From: Allobosea vaviloviae | GTDB taxonomy: Bacteria > Pseudomonadota > Alphaproteobacteria > Rhizobiales > Beijerinckiaceae | Assembly (NCBI RefSeq): GCF_001298265.1 | Contig: NZ_LGSZ01000025.1 | Span: 62,001-126,000 of the forward strand | Length of the DNA: 64,000 nucleotides | Direction: 5' to 3' | Shown: positions 38,589-46,660 of the stretch, in pieces | Position numbering within the stretch: the first letter of the stretch is position 1 | Layout: every line of letters begins with the position of its first letter | Program-made: the position numbers and the translations under genes | Notes under the pieces: model-generated | Seen by the model: the letters and a program-made list of their open reading frames with translations, nothing else | Databases searched by the model: none | Told to the model about the DNA's origin: nothing

Positions 38589-40094
38589 TTACTCGGCGGC
38601 CTGCTGCGGCGTGTTGGGCGTCACCGAGATGGCCGGACGTTCCGTGCCGTCGGCCTTCGACAGAGCGCGGCGGACGCCGTTGCCGTAGTCCGGGTGGACC
38701 TTGTCGAAATGCGCGAGCTGGCGCTCCTCGATCTCGCGCGGGATGCCGCCCATCGCGGCGGCGATGTTGGAGAACAGCCGCTCTTTCTGGCCGGCATCGA
38801 ACAGGTTGAAGAGCGCGCGCGGCTGCGAATAGTCGTCATTGCCGATGCGGTGGTTGTAGCGGGCGGCGTCGCCCGAAATCCGCAGCGGCGGCTCCTTGGC
38901 AGACGGCGCCTCGACCGGCCCGCCGAAGGAGTTGGGCTCGTAATAGGCGTCGGGGTGACCGGTGCGGATACCGCCATAGGTGTTCATCTGGCCATCGCGA
39001 TGATAATGCGCGATCGGGATCTTCGGCTGGTTGACCGGAATGTTCTCGTAATGCGTGCCGAGCCGGTGGCGATGGGCATCGGCATAGGAGAAGATGCGCG
39101 CCTGCAGCATCTTGTCGGGCGAGAAGCCGATGCCGGGCACGATGTTGGACGGCGAATAGGCCGCGTTCTCGATCTCGGCGAAGTAGTTGTCGGCGTTGCG
39201 GTTGAGTTCGAAGACGCCGATGTCGATCATCGGGTACTCGCTGTGCGGCCAGACCTTGGTGAGGTCGAAGGGGTTGTAGGAGGTCTTCTCCGCGTCGAGC
39301 TCCGGCATGATCTGGACCTGCATCTTCCAGCGCGGGAACTCGCCCTTCTCGATCGCATTGAAGAGGTCTTCCTGCGTCGATTCACGGGTCTTGCCGATGA
39401 CCTTCTCGGCCTCTTCATTGGTCCAGTGCTTGTGGCCCTGCAGGGTCTTGAAGTGGAACTTCACCCAGTAGCGCTCGCCGGCATCGTTCCAGAGCGAGAA
39501 GGTGTGCGAGCCATAGCCGTTGATGTGGCGCACATCGGTCGGCAGGCCGCGATCCGACATCAGGATCGTCACCTGATGCAGGCTCTCAGGCGAGAGCGAC
39601 CAGAAATCCCACATCGCGGTGGGCGAGCGCATATTGGTCTTGGGGTGGCGCTTCTGGGTGTGGATGAAGTCGGGGAACTTCACGGGATCACGCACGAAGA
39701 AGACCGGCGTGTTGTTGCCGACCAGATCCCAGTTACCTTCTTCGGTGTAGAACTTCAGCGAAAAGCCGCGCACGTCGCGCTCGGCATCGGCTGCGCCCAT
39801 TTCGCCGGCCACGGTGGAAAAGCGCGCGATCATCGGCGTCTTCGCACCGGGCTGCAGCACCTTGGCCTTGGTGAATTTCGAGATGTCGCCGGTGATGGTC
39901 AGCGTGCCATGCGCTCCCCAGCCCTTGGCGTGGACGGCGCGCTCGGGGATGCGCTCGCGGTTCTGATGGGCGAGCTTCTCGAGGAGCTGGTAGTCCTGCA
40001 GCAGGACCGGACCACGCTCGCCAGCGGTGATCGAATTCTGGTTGTCGGGAATCGGCGCGCCGGCCGTCGTCGTCATGGTCGGGTTCTTCGACAT
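38589..40094 (-). CDS. katA: Catalase (monofunctional, small-subunit haem type)
   Basis: This clade 3-type catalase (501 aa) breaks down hydrogen peroxide. The distal His is His55 ([13 protein letters not shown]), the catalytic Asn is in [13 protein letters not shown], and the proximal haem-ligating Tyr is in [14 protein letters not shown] near residue 338. [10 protein letters not shown] is the N-terminal family signature. GGAGGA lies 4 bases before the chosen ATG. It is divergent from oxyR with 130 bp between, and a strong terminator follows. OxyR activation by peroxide is the expected regulation. Confidence 0.96.
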   Translation of the reverse strand: MSKNPTMTTTAGAPIPDNQNSITAGERGPVLLQDYQLLEKLAHQNRERIPERAVHAKGWGAHGTLTITGDISKFTKAKVLQPGAKTPMIARFSTVAGEMGAADAERDVRGFSLKFYTEEGNWDLVGNNTPVFFVRDPVKFPDFIHTQKRHPKTNMRSPTAMWDFWSLSPESLHQVTILMSDRGLPTDVRHINGYGSHTFSLWNDAGERYWVKFHFKTLQGHKHWTNEEAEKVIGKTRESTQEDLFNAIEKGEFPRWKMQVQIMPELDAEKTSYNPFDLTKVWPHSEYPMIDIGVFELNRNADNYFAEIENAAYSPSNIVPGIGFSPDKMLQARIFSYADAHRHRLGTHYENIPVNQPKIPIAHYHRDGQMNTYGGIRTGHPDAYYEPNSFGGPVEAPSAKEPPLRISGDAARYNHRIGNDDYSQPRALFNLFDAGQKERLFSNIAAAMGGIPREIEERQLAHFDKVHPDYGNGVRRALSKADGTERPAISVTPNTPQQAAE

Positions 40095-40201
40095 GCAGTC
40101 CTCCATCATTCGCTCGGGCGGCGTCCGCCCTTGCCCAATTTCGAATTGGTCGAACTAACAGCGCTTTGTGACGATGATGTCCAATACTGTTTACGGGCAT
40201 C

Positions 40202-40224
40202 GACGATAAGTTTATCAAATCGTC
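40202..40224. promoter_or_regulatory. Putative OxyR/LysR binding site (T-N11-A) between oxyR and katA
   Basis: GACGAT-N11-ATCGTC is an exact 6-bp inverted repeat with the T-N11-A spacing typical of LysR-type regulators. It contains a second, nested inverted repeat, GATAA-GT-TTATC. It abuts the oxyR start codon, a position suited to autorepression, and lies about 110 bp from katA. Confidence 0.6.
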
Positions 40225-41178
40225 ATGATCACCTTGAAGCAGCTTCGCTATTTCGCCGCCGTGGCGCGCCACCGGCATTTCGGCCGGGCGGCGCAGGAGT
40301 GCCATGTCAGCCAGCCGGCGCTCTCGCTGCAGATCCAGGAACTCGAAGCGCAGCTCGGCTGCCAGCTCGTCGAGCGCCAGCGCGGTGCGATTGCGCTGAC
40401 CGAGACGGGGCGCGAGATCGCGGAACGGGCGCGCCGCATCCTGCTGGAAGCCAGCGACCTCGTCGATCATGCCCGGCACCGACCCAATCTGCTGAGCGGC
40501 GAGCTCGACCTCGGCGTCATCCCCTCGATCGCGCCCTATCTGCTGCCCGCCGCGCTGCCGATGCTGCAGCGGCGCCATCCCGCACTTGGCCTGCGCCTGC
40601 GGGAATCGCAGACCAACACGCTGCTCGACGAGTTGGTCGACGGCCAGCTCGACGTCGCGCTGATGTCGCTGCCGATCGACCGCAGCGGGATCGAGACCCT
40701 GCCGTTGTTCGACGATCCCTTCCTGCTGGTGATGCCCTCGGATGCGGGGCCGAAGGGTGCCGGCTTCACCCCGGAACAGGCGCTGTCGGGCGATCATCTG
40801 CTCCTGCTCGAGGAAGGCCATTGCCTGCGCGACCAGGCGCTGTCCTTCTGCGGCCCGACGCGCAGCGGCTCGCGCCGGCAATATGGCGCGTCGAGCCTCT
40901 CGACGATCATGCAGATGGTCGCCAACGGGTTCGGCACGACGCTGATGCCGGCGATGGCGCTGCCGATCGAACTCAGGCCGGAGATGCCGGTGACGCTGTT
41001 TGCCTTCGCCGCTCCCGGCCCCAGGCGCTCAATAGGCCTGGTCTGGCGGCGCAGCTCGCCGCGGCGGCAGGATTTCGAGGCGCTGGGCGCCGTGCTCGCC
41101 GAGATCGGCCAGAGCGGCGGCACACTCTCCGCTGCCGCGGCCCGCGCCGAGATCATCTCCCTGCCGACGCCACGGTAG
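40225..41178 (+). CDS. oxyR: Hydrogen peroxide-sensing LysR-type regulator OxyR
   Basis: This is a 317-residue LysR protein. The winged helix-turn-helix is at about 1-60 (RAAQECHVSQPALSLQIQEL). The redox pair is Cys200 and Cys209 in EEGHCLRDQALSFC, with the same 9-residue spacing as Cys199/Cys208 of the Escherichia coli protein, which supports true peroxide sensing through a disulfide. The divergent katA gene is the expected target. The C-terminal AAAARAEIISLP tail is unremarkable. Confidence 0.94.
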   Translation: MITLKQLRYFAAVARHRHFGRAAQECHVSQPALSLQIQELEAQLGCQLVERQRGAIALTETGREIAERARRILLEASDLVDHARHRPNLLSGELDLGVIPSIAPYLLPAALPMLQRRHPALGLRLRESQTNTLLDELVDGQLDVALMSLPIDRSGIETLPLFDDPFLLVMPSDAGPKGAGFTPEQALSGDHLLLLEEGHCLRDQALSFCGPTRSGSRRQYGASSLSTIMQMVANGFGTTLMPAMALPIELRPEMPVTLFAFAAPGPRRSIGLVWRRSSPRRQDFEALGAVLAEIGQSGGTLSAAAARAEIISLPTPR

Positions 41179-41184
41179 ATCGCG

Positions 41185-41724
41185 CTAGACGAAGCCGAGC
41201 AGCCAAGCCGTCAGATAGACCAGCGTTCCCGCCAGCATCGAAACCAGCGGATTGAGGCTGGTGCGCAGTGTCACGAGCATCGTGGCGGCGGTGATGGCGA
41301 AGCCGAGCAGGCCGGCGGCAGCCGCGAGCGTCGCCACCAGACCGCTGGCCAGCATCAACCCGAGCGCGATCGGCACCAGAGCCACGGTCATGACCTTGAC
41401 GGCCGAGCGGTCCGAGAAGCGCGCGAGCCCGCGGCTGCAGGCAAAGGCGATCAGCGAAGAGGGCAGCAGGATCGCGACGGTCGCCGCGACCAGGCCGGGC
41501 CAGCCCGCGACATGCCAGCCGATGATGCTGGCGAGCATGACATTGGGCCCCGGCGCCGTCTGGACGATCGCGAACAGCCGCGCGAAGGTCGCGTCGTTCA
41601 TCCAGCCCATGACTCCGACGGCCTGGCGATGGAAGTCGGGCACGAGCACATTGGCGCCTCCGATCGCGATCAACGACAGGGTGCCGAACAGCAGGATGAT
41701 CTGGCCGAGAACGCCGCGTTCCAT
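41185..41724 (-). CDS. Chromate transporter, half-size ChrA subunit (second half)
   Basis: This 179-residue membrane protein corresponds to one half of a full ChrA protein of the CHR family. It has five or six hydrophobic segments, with FGTLSLIAIGGANVLVPDFHRQ and FARLFAIVQTAPGPNVMLAS as CHR-domain signatures (the TAPGPN motif is conserved). Its ATG overlaps the TGA of the other half by one base (TGATG), so the two halves should be made together and assemble as a heterodimer that exports chromate or an unknown anion. Confidence 0.9.
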   Translation of the reverse strand: MERGVLGQIILLFGTLSLIAIGGANVLVPDFHRQAVGVMGWMNDATFARLFAIVQTAPGPNVMLASIIGWHVAGWPGLVAATVAILLPSSLIAFACSRGLARFSDRSAVKVMTVALVPIALGLMLASGLVATLAAAAGLLGFAITAATMLVTLRTSLNPLVSMLAGTLVYLTAWLLGFV

Positions 41725-42293
41725 CAGCGCCGCCTCGCGGTCAGAATCGCGGCGGCGACAGCGACCGGGATCAGCACGAGCAGCGTCGTCAGCAGCGGCT
41801 GCCGGAAGACGCCGACCGACAGGAATGCCGCGCCGGCCACAACCCAGCCCCAGATCGCCAGTTCGGCACGCGTCAGCAGCCGCGCGGCCGTGCCGGTGAT
41901 CAGGCCAGCGGCGCTGGCAGCGGCACCCGTGAGCGCCACCTGCGCCCAGGCCTTATCGGCGACCGCATCGTAGAGCGTGGCGAGTGCGACGAGGCAGAGC
42001 AGCGGCGCAGCCATCAGGGCGACAACGCAGGTCAAGGCGCCGGCCGCGCCCCGGTAGCGATCGCCGATCATGACGGCGGCATTGACGGTGTTGGCGCCGG
42101 GCAAGGCCTGGCAGACGCCGAGCAACCGCGCATAGTCGCGGTCGTCGAGCCAGCGGCGCTCGGTGACGATGACGTAGCGGGCGATCGGCCCGACCCCACC
42201 GAAACCCATCAGGCCGATCTTGAGGAAGCCGGTGAACAGCTCGGCCAAGCCCGGCGCCGGGGCGACGCCGTCAGGCGCTTCAGGCTGTGCCAT
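41724..42293 (-). CDS. Chromate transporter, half-size ChrA subunit (first half)
   Basis: This 189-residue membrane protein carries the N-terminal CHR signatures FLKIGLMGFGGVGPIARYVIV and LLGVCQALPGANTVNAAVMIG. With the coupled downstream gene it forms a short-chain ChrA pair. It probably inserts with opposite topology to its partner, as known for paired CHR proteins. LysE is encoded 14 bases upstream on the same strand. Confidence 0.9.
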   Translation of the reverse strand: MAQPEAPDGVAPAPGLAELFTGFLKIGLMGFGGVGPIARYVIVTERRWLDDRDYARLLGVCQALPGANTVNAAVMIGDRYRGAAGALTCVVALMAAPLLCLVALATLYDAVADKAWAQVALTGAAASAAGLITGTAARLLTRAELAIWGWVVAGAAFLSVGVFRQPLLTTLLVLIPVAVAAAILTARRR

Positions 42294-42307
42294 CGCCTGC
42301 GGCCGGC

Positions 42308-42940
42308 CTAGCGCTGCGCCTCGGTCGCCATCTTGACCGCGAAGCCGCCGAGCATGGTGCCCATCAGCCAGCGCTGCGCCAGCGACCAGGCCGGGCGCTC
42401 GCGCAGGAACAGCGCGATCGATCCCGCCGCGCAGGCGATCATCGCGTTGACGCTCAGGCTGATCACGATCTGGATCGAGCCCAGCGCCAGCGATTGCCCG
42501 AGCACGCTGCCGGCCGCCGGATCGATGAATTGCGGCAGCAGCGCCAGATAGAGCATCGCGATCTTGGGGTTCAGCAGGCTGGTGACGAAGCCCATGACGA
42601 AGAGCTTGCGCGGCCGATCGGAGGGAAGCTCACGGACATGGAAGGGCGAACTGCCGCCCGGCCGCACCGCCTGCCAGGCCAGCCAGAACAGATAGAGCGC
42701 GCCGCCGATGCGCAGCGCGTCATAAGCGTAAGGCACCGCGAAGAGCAGCGCCGTGATGCCAAACGCGGCGCTGAGCATGTAGACGACGAAGCCGAGCGCG
42801 ACGCCGCCGAGCGAGATCAAACCGGCGATGCGCCCCTGCGCGATCGACCGCGAGATCAAATAGATCATGTTGGGGCCGGGCGTGATCACCATGCCCAGGC
42901 AGATCAGGGCGAAGGGGGCGAGATGCGCGGTGTCGGGCAT
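42308..42940 (-). CDS. LysE family translocator
   Basis: This is an inner-membrane exporter (210 aa) of the LysE/RhtB superfamily with six predicted helices. The N-terminal GMVITPGPNMIYLISRSIAQG is the family signature, and FVTSLLNPKIAMLYLALLPQF is the second conserved block. Substrates in the family are amino acids, homoserine lactones or related metabolites. It lies directly upstream of the chromate transporter pair, and all three may be one transcript. Confidence 0.92.
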   Translation of the reverse strand: MPDTAHLAPFALICLGMVITPGPNMIYLISRSIAQGRIAGLISLGGVALGFVVYMLSAAFGITALLFAVPYAYDALRIGGALYLFWLAWQAVRPGGSSPFHVRELPSDRPRKLFVMGFVTSLLNPKIAMLYLALLPQFIDPAAGSVLGQSLALGSIQIVISLSVNAMIACAAGSIALFLRERPAWSLAQRWLMGTMLGGFAVKMATEAQR

Positions 42941-43106
42941 GGCGGGCTCCTGGATTCAGCAGGCTTCGCAGATGGCCTAACCGCGCACAATCGCCGCGGC
43001 GGCATGGCGGCTCTCCCGACAACGCCTGCGCGGCTCCGCAAGGGAACCCCGCAGCGGCGCGAGGGTTATCCGGGTTGGCCCGGGATTGCGGGATTGGGGG
43101 ACGTCG

Positions 43107-43640
43107 ATGCTTCTGTTCAGCCGCATTCTCTATACGGTGATCGCGTTTTCGCTGATGGCGGCGGCGGTCCTGCTGATCGGCGTCGCGGTCTGGCGTACCG
43201 CAACGGGATACTGGACCGGCGAGAACGCGCTGGACACGATGCTGGACGGGATCGGCCTGATCATCATCGCGGTCGCCGTGGCCGATGTCGGCAAGTTCCT
43301 GTTCGAGGAGGAGGTTCTCGCCGACCGCGAATTGCGTCGCCCGGCCGAGGCGCGGGGATCGCTGACCAAGTTCATGACGATCATGATCGTGGCGCTGAGC
43401 CTGGAATCGCTCGTGCTGATCGCCAAGACCTCGCGCGAGACGATGGGGAACATCGTCTATCCCGGCCTGCTGGTCTTCCTCGCGGTCACGGCGCTGGTCG
43501 GGCTCGGCCTGTTCCAGAAGCTCAGCCAGAACGCGACCGCCGCCGTTCCGGCAGATCATGGGGACGTGGAGGAGGACGAAGCGGCGCCCGCTCAGCCCCC
43601 CGGCCGTTCGCGGCGCTCGAACCGGCAGCCGGCGCCCTAG
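43107..43640 (+). CDS. Four-helix membrane protein of unknown function
   Basis: This 177-residue protein has hydrophobic segments at about 5-27, 45-65, 88-106 and 115-136. Between the second and third is a charged loop (FEEEVLADRELRRPAEARG), and the C-terminal 40 residues are acidic, then basic and proline-rich. The start at MLLFSR has GGGGGA 6 bases upstream. No family name could be assigned with confidence. It stands alone between leftward genes. Confidence 0.72.
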   Translation: MLLFSRILYTVIAFSLMAAAVLLIGVAVWRTATGYWTGENALDTMLDGIGLIIIAVAVADVGKFLFEEEVLADRELRRPAEARGSLTKFMTIMIVALSLESLVLIAKTSRETMGNIVYPGLLVFLAVTALVGLGLFQKLSQNATAAVPADHGDVEEDEAAPAQPPGRSRRSNRQPAP

Positions 43641-43660
43641 ACCTGACAGCCAGCGGGGGC

Positions 43661-44167
43661 TCAGCCCGCCACATCGACCAGCATCAGGTCGGTGTCCTCC
43701 GGCTTTGCGCCGGCCGCGGTCAGCATGGCGTGGACCTGCCCGCGATGATGGGTCTGGTGGTTGAACATATGCGTCACCAGCAGCCCGATGGGCTTGCTCA
43801 TCTCGCGCTGCGTCGCCCCCGAGAACCAGGTCAGATCTCCCGACAACCAGTCCTGCGACAGCGTGTCGGCCCAATCGGTGAGCGTCGCGTCGAAGGCCTG
43901 CCGCTCGACCACGAGATCGTCCCAGCCCGTCACCAGGCCGGCGGATTCGTGGATGCGGACCGCAGGCTTCGGCGTGCCGGCAAAGCGCGAAAGCCACATC
44001 CGGTCGGCCCAGAGCAGATGGCAGAGCGTGCCCTGGATCGACTGGAAGAAGGCGCCGCGATCCTGCCGCCTCGCAGCGTCGTCGAGCGTCGCGGCCGCCG
44101 TGTAGAGGCTCTGGTTCTGCCAGGCGTTGTAGCGCGCCATGGTGCGGACATAGGCCGTCCCGATCAT
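43661..44167 (-). CDS. DinB family protein
   Basis: This 168-residue four-helix-bundle protein is of the DinB/YfiT-like metalloenzyme fold. The three-His metal site is composed of TLCHLLWADRMW and HMFNHQTHHRGQVHAML. RYNAWQNQSLYTAA is the usual first helix. Members include thiol-dependent transferases and many proteins without known function; bacillithiol and mycothiol are not expected in this organism, so glutathione or another thiol is possible. It is 12 bases downstream of the FAD oxidoreductase gene and may be co-transcribed. Confidence 0.9.
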   Translation of the reverse strand: MIGTAYVRTMARYNAWQNQSLYTAAATLDDAARRQDRGAFFQSIQGTLCHLLWADRMWLSRFAGTPKPAVRIHESAGLVTGWDDLVVERQAFDATLTDWADTLSQDWLSGDLTWFSGATQREMSKPIGLLVTHMFNHQTHHRGQVHAMLTAAGAKPEDTDLMLVDVAG

Positions 44168-44179
44168 CGCGGCGCCCTG

Positions 44180-45403
44180 TCAGATGATGTTGGTTTCCAG
44201 CAGCGGCCTGCCCTCGACGATACGCTCATGGCCGAGATCGGACAGATCGAGGCTGCGATAGCCGCCATGCAATATCTGCTCGGCGAGCCCGCGCCCGACG
44301 GCGGGGCATTGCTGCAGACCATGGCCGGAGAAGCCATTGGCGAGATAGAGCCCCTTCACGCCGATGGCGGGGCCGATGATCGCGTTATGGTCGATCTCGT
44401 TCATGTCGTAGGGACCGGCCCAGGCCCGGCCCGGCTTGATCTGCTCGAAGGCGGGGATGCGGTGCGCGAGCGCCGGCCAGACCGTCTCCTCGAAGAAATC
44501 CCACTGGACGTCCTCGACCGACGGATCGGTCTCGACCCATTCCTCGTCCTGCTCGGCGGTGAGCGGCGAGCAGCTGCCGATGAAGAGCTGGCCGTCGCTG
44601 CCGCGCTTGCCCTCCGGCCGGCACCAGGAGCCCGAGCGGTCGATCAGCAGCGGGCAGTTCTCGATCTCTCCCTTGCAGAGGAACGAGAAGACATAGCGCT
44701 TCATCGACCGCACGGGGATGTCGACGCCCGCCGTGGCCGCAAGCCTGGCGCCATGGGTGCCCGAGGCATTGACCGCCGCGCCGCAAGCGATGCGGCTGCC
44801 ATCGGTCAGCTCGACGCCGGTGACGCGGCCGGCCTCGACGACATAACGAGCGACCTCGCCCTGGCGATACTCGACGCCGAGCGCGCGCGCCTTCTTGCGA
44901 AAGGCTTGCAACACCGCCCAGCCGTCGAACCAGCCTTCGCCGCTGACGCCAAAGGTGCCGCAGGCGATATCCTCGACGTTCATCCAGGGAAATTTGCTGC
45001 GCAACATGGGTGCAGCATAAAGTGCAATATCGGCGCCCTCGGCAGCCTGCAAAGCCTGGTTCGCGGCCAGCACCGGCGCGCCTTCGTCACCGGCGAGATA
45101 GAGATATCCGCCCTCGTGCAGATCGATGACCGGAGCCTCGCCATCGACGGCGAGATGGCTGCCGATGTTGCGCAGGAAGTCGATGCCATGCAGCGAGATG
45201 CGGATGTTCACGGCGCTGGAATACTGCTGGCGGATCGACGCCGCCGACAGCGCCGAGGCGGCATAGCGATAGGTCGGGTCCTTCTCGACCACCACGACCT
45301 TGCCCTTGAAGCCTGGATCGTTCGCCAGATGATAGGCGACCGAGGAGCCGATCGCGCCGCCTCCACAAATAACGACATCGGCGGTCTCGGAGGAAGACGA
45401 CAT
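44180..45403 (-). CDS. FAD-dependent oxidoreductase of the D-amino acid oxidase (DAO) family
   Basis: This 407-residue flavoprotein has the FAD-binding motif VVICGGGAIGSSVAYHL near residue 10 and VVVVEKDPTYRYAASALSA as the second strand, then WFDGWAVLQAF and a C-terminal GLYLANGFSGHGLQQCPAVG segment typical of sarcosine/glycine oxidase-like and FOXRED1-like proteins. It should oxidise a secondary or primary amino acid. Its position next to a lysine/glutarate operon makes an imino acid such as pipecolate a candidate substrate, but nothing in the sequence proves this. Confidence 0.88.
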   Translation of the reverse strand: MSSSSETADVVICGGGAIGSSVAYHLANDPGFKGKVVVVEKDPTYRYAASALSAASIRQQYSSAVNIRISLHGIDFLRNIGSHLAVDGEAPVIDLHEGGYLYLAGDEGAPVLAANQALQAAEGADIALYAAPMLRSKFPWMNVEDIACGTFGVSGEGWFDGWAVLQAFRKKARALGVEYRQGEVARYVVEAGRVTGVELTDGSRIACGAAVNASGTHGARLAATAGVDIPVRSMKRYVFSFLCKGEIENCPLLIDRSGSWCRPEGKRGSDGQLFIGSCSPLTAEQDEEWVETDPSVEDVQWDFFEETVWPALAHRIPAFEQIKPGRAWAGPYDMNEIDHNAIIGPAIGVKGLYLANGFSGHGLQQCPAVGRGLAEQILHGGYRSLDLSDLGHERIVEGRPLLETNII

Positions 45404-45493
45404 GGCGGGTCCCGGGGGATGAGCCGGGTGCGCTCGGCGACCCCGGTTAGTGAACTGCGCACATGATTGGCGCGCCTTAACGGACTTGTCGAG

Positions 45494-46408
45494 TCAGTTT
45501 GCCGCAACGCACTCGCCGAGCAGCCAGTCGCGGAAGGCGATCACCGCGGGAAGCTCGGCGCGGGTTTCCGGATAGACCAGATAATAGCCCTCGGAGCCTG
45601 TGACCGGCCGGTCGAAGGGGATGATCAACGAGCCGGAGCGCAGTTCCTCCTCGATCAGGAATCGCGGCACGATGGCGAGGCCGAGACCGGCGACGGCAGC
45701 CTGCGAGACCATGGCGAACTGCTCGAAGCGCGGCCCCATCAACGCGCGCTGCGGCGGCAGGCCCTGCTGTTCCAGCCAGTTCGCCCAGGCGCGCGGCCGG
45801 GTCGACTGCTGGAGGAGGGAGCCCCGCAGCATGTCGGCGGGCTCCTTCAGCCCGAGCCGCGCCACCAGCGAGGGCGCCGCAACGGGCACGATCTCCTCGC
45901 CCATCAAACGGTGCAGCCGCGCGCCGGGCCAGACGGGGTCGCCGAAGTGGATCGCGGCGTCGAGCTGCTCCCGGCCGAAGTCGAAGGGGACGAGCTTCGT
46001 GGCGAAATTGATGGTGATGCCGGGATGCGCCTCGGTGAAGCGCGGCAGGCGCGGGATCAGCCAGCGCGTCCCGAAGGTTGGCAGAATGGCGAGATTCAGC
46101 ACACCGCCCGCGCCGCGAAACGCCATGGCCGAGACGGTCGCCGCCGCCAGCCGTGACAACCCGTCACGGATTTCCGCCGCATAGGCGCTGCCAGCCGGCG
46201 TCAGGCTGACACGCTGGCGGACGCGCTGGAACAGCCCGACGCCCAGCACCTTCTCGAGATGGGCGATCTGCCGGCTGATCGCCCCTTGGGTCAGGTTGAG
46301 CTCCTCGGCCGCGCGCGTGAAGCTGCCATGGCGCGCCGCAGCCTCGAAGGCCGCCAGCGCCGACAGTGACGGGACCGAAAGACGGCCGGGGACGATCTCG
46401 AAATCCAT
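45494..46408 (-). CDS. LysR family regulator, GcvA/GcdR-like, divergent from the glutarate operon
   Basis: This 304-residue LysR protein resembles the GcvA branch: LSALAAFEAAARHGSFTRAA and LTQGAISRQIAHLEKVLG form the DNA-binding domain, and the effector domain has LPTFGTRWLIPRLPRF and QLDAAIHFGDPVWPGA. It faces the aminoadipate semialdehyde / glutaryl-CoA genes across a 250-bp gap that contains an inverted repeat. In Pseudomonas a LysR protein, GcdR, controls gcdH-gcdG with glutarate as signal; the same role here is a reasonable inference. Confidence 0.9.
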   Translation of the reverse strand: MDFEIVPGRLSVPSLSALAAFEAAARHGSFTRAAEELNLTQGAISRQIAHLEKVLGVGLFQRVRQRVSLTPAGSAYAAEIRDGLSRLAAATVSAMAFRGAGGVLNLAILPTFGTRWLIPRLPRFTEAHPGITINFATKLVPFDFGREQLDAAIHFGDPVWPGARLHRLMGEEIVPVAAPSLVARLGLKEPADMLRGSLLQQSTRPRAWANWLEQQGLPPQRALMGPRFEQFAMVSQAAVAGLGLAIVPRFLIEEELRSGSLIIPFDRPVTGSEGYYLVYPETRAELPAVIAFRDWLLGECVAAN

Positions 46409-46414
46409 GATTTA

Positions 46415-46434
46415 TTCTCATCAAGTGGTGAGAA
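46415..46434. promoter_or_regulatory. Putative operator between the LysR gene and the glutarate operon
   Basis: TTCTCA-N8-TGAGAA is a perfect 6-bp inverted repeat placed 7 bp upstream of the LysR start codon and about 230 bp from the aldehyde dehydrogenase gene. The position suits autoregulation and activation of the divergent operon. It fits the general dyad form of LysR sites but not an exact T-N11-A. Confidence 0.5.
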
Positions 46435-46504
46435 CATATCGGTTGCCGGAACAGGGCGGAAGGGGGCATTGTTGCGGTCATTCGGATGGGGTCTCATCCA
46501 TCCG

Positions 46505-46628
46505 AGCCCTCATCCTGAGGAGCAAGGCTTTTGGGCCTTGCGTCTCGAAGGATGCTCCAGATGGCCCAAAGCCTCCTGAAGCATCCTTCGAGACGCGATC
46601 CGTTGGATCGCTCCTCAGGATGAGGGCT
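46505..46628. repeat. Intergenic palindromic repeat, second family (CTCATCCTGAGGAG type)
   Basis: It starts CCCTCATCCTGAGGAGC and ends CTCCTCAGGATGAGGGC. Inner arms GTCTCGAAGGATGCT and AGCATCCTTCGAGAC are perfectly paired. This family is distinct from the GTCAT...ATGAC elements elsewhere in the window, and I recall near-identical sequences as common in other Rhizobiales. It lies 33 bases upstream of the aldehyde dehydrogenase start, inside the expected leader. Confidence 0.9.
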
Positions 46629-46660
46629 TTCAGCGGCCCATAGAACGTCAGGCTTTGAAT

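Noticed and set aside
42287-45466. 1059-codon plus-strand open frame across LysE, DinB and FAD oxidoreductase genes
   Set aside because: It spans three well-supported minus-strand genes and a real plus-strand gene in another frame, and shows no domain.
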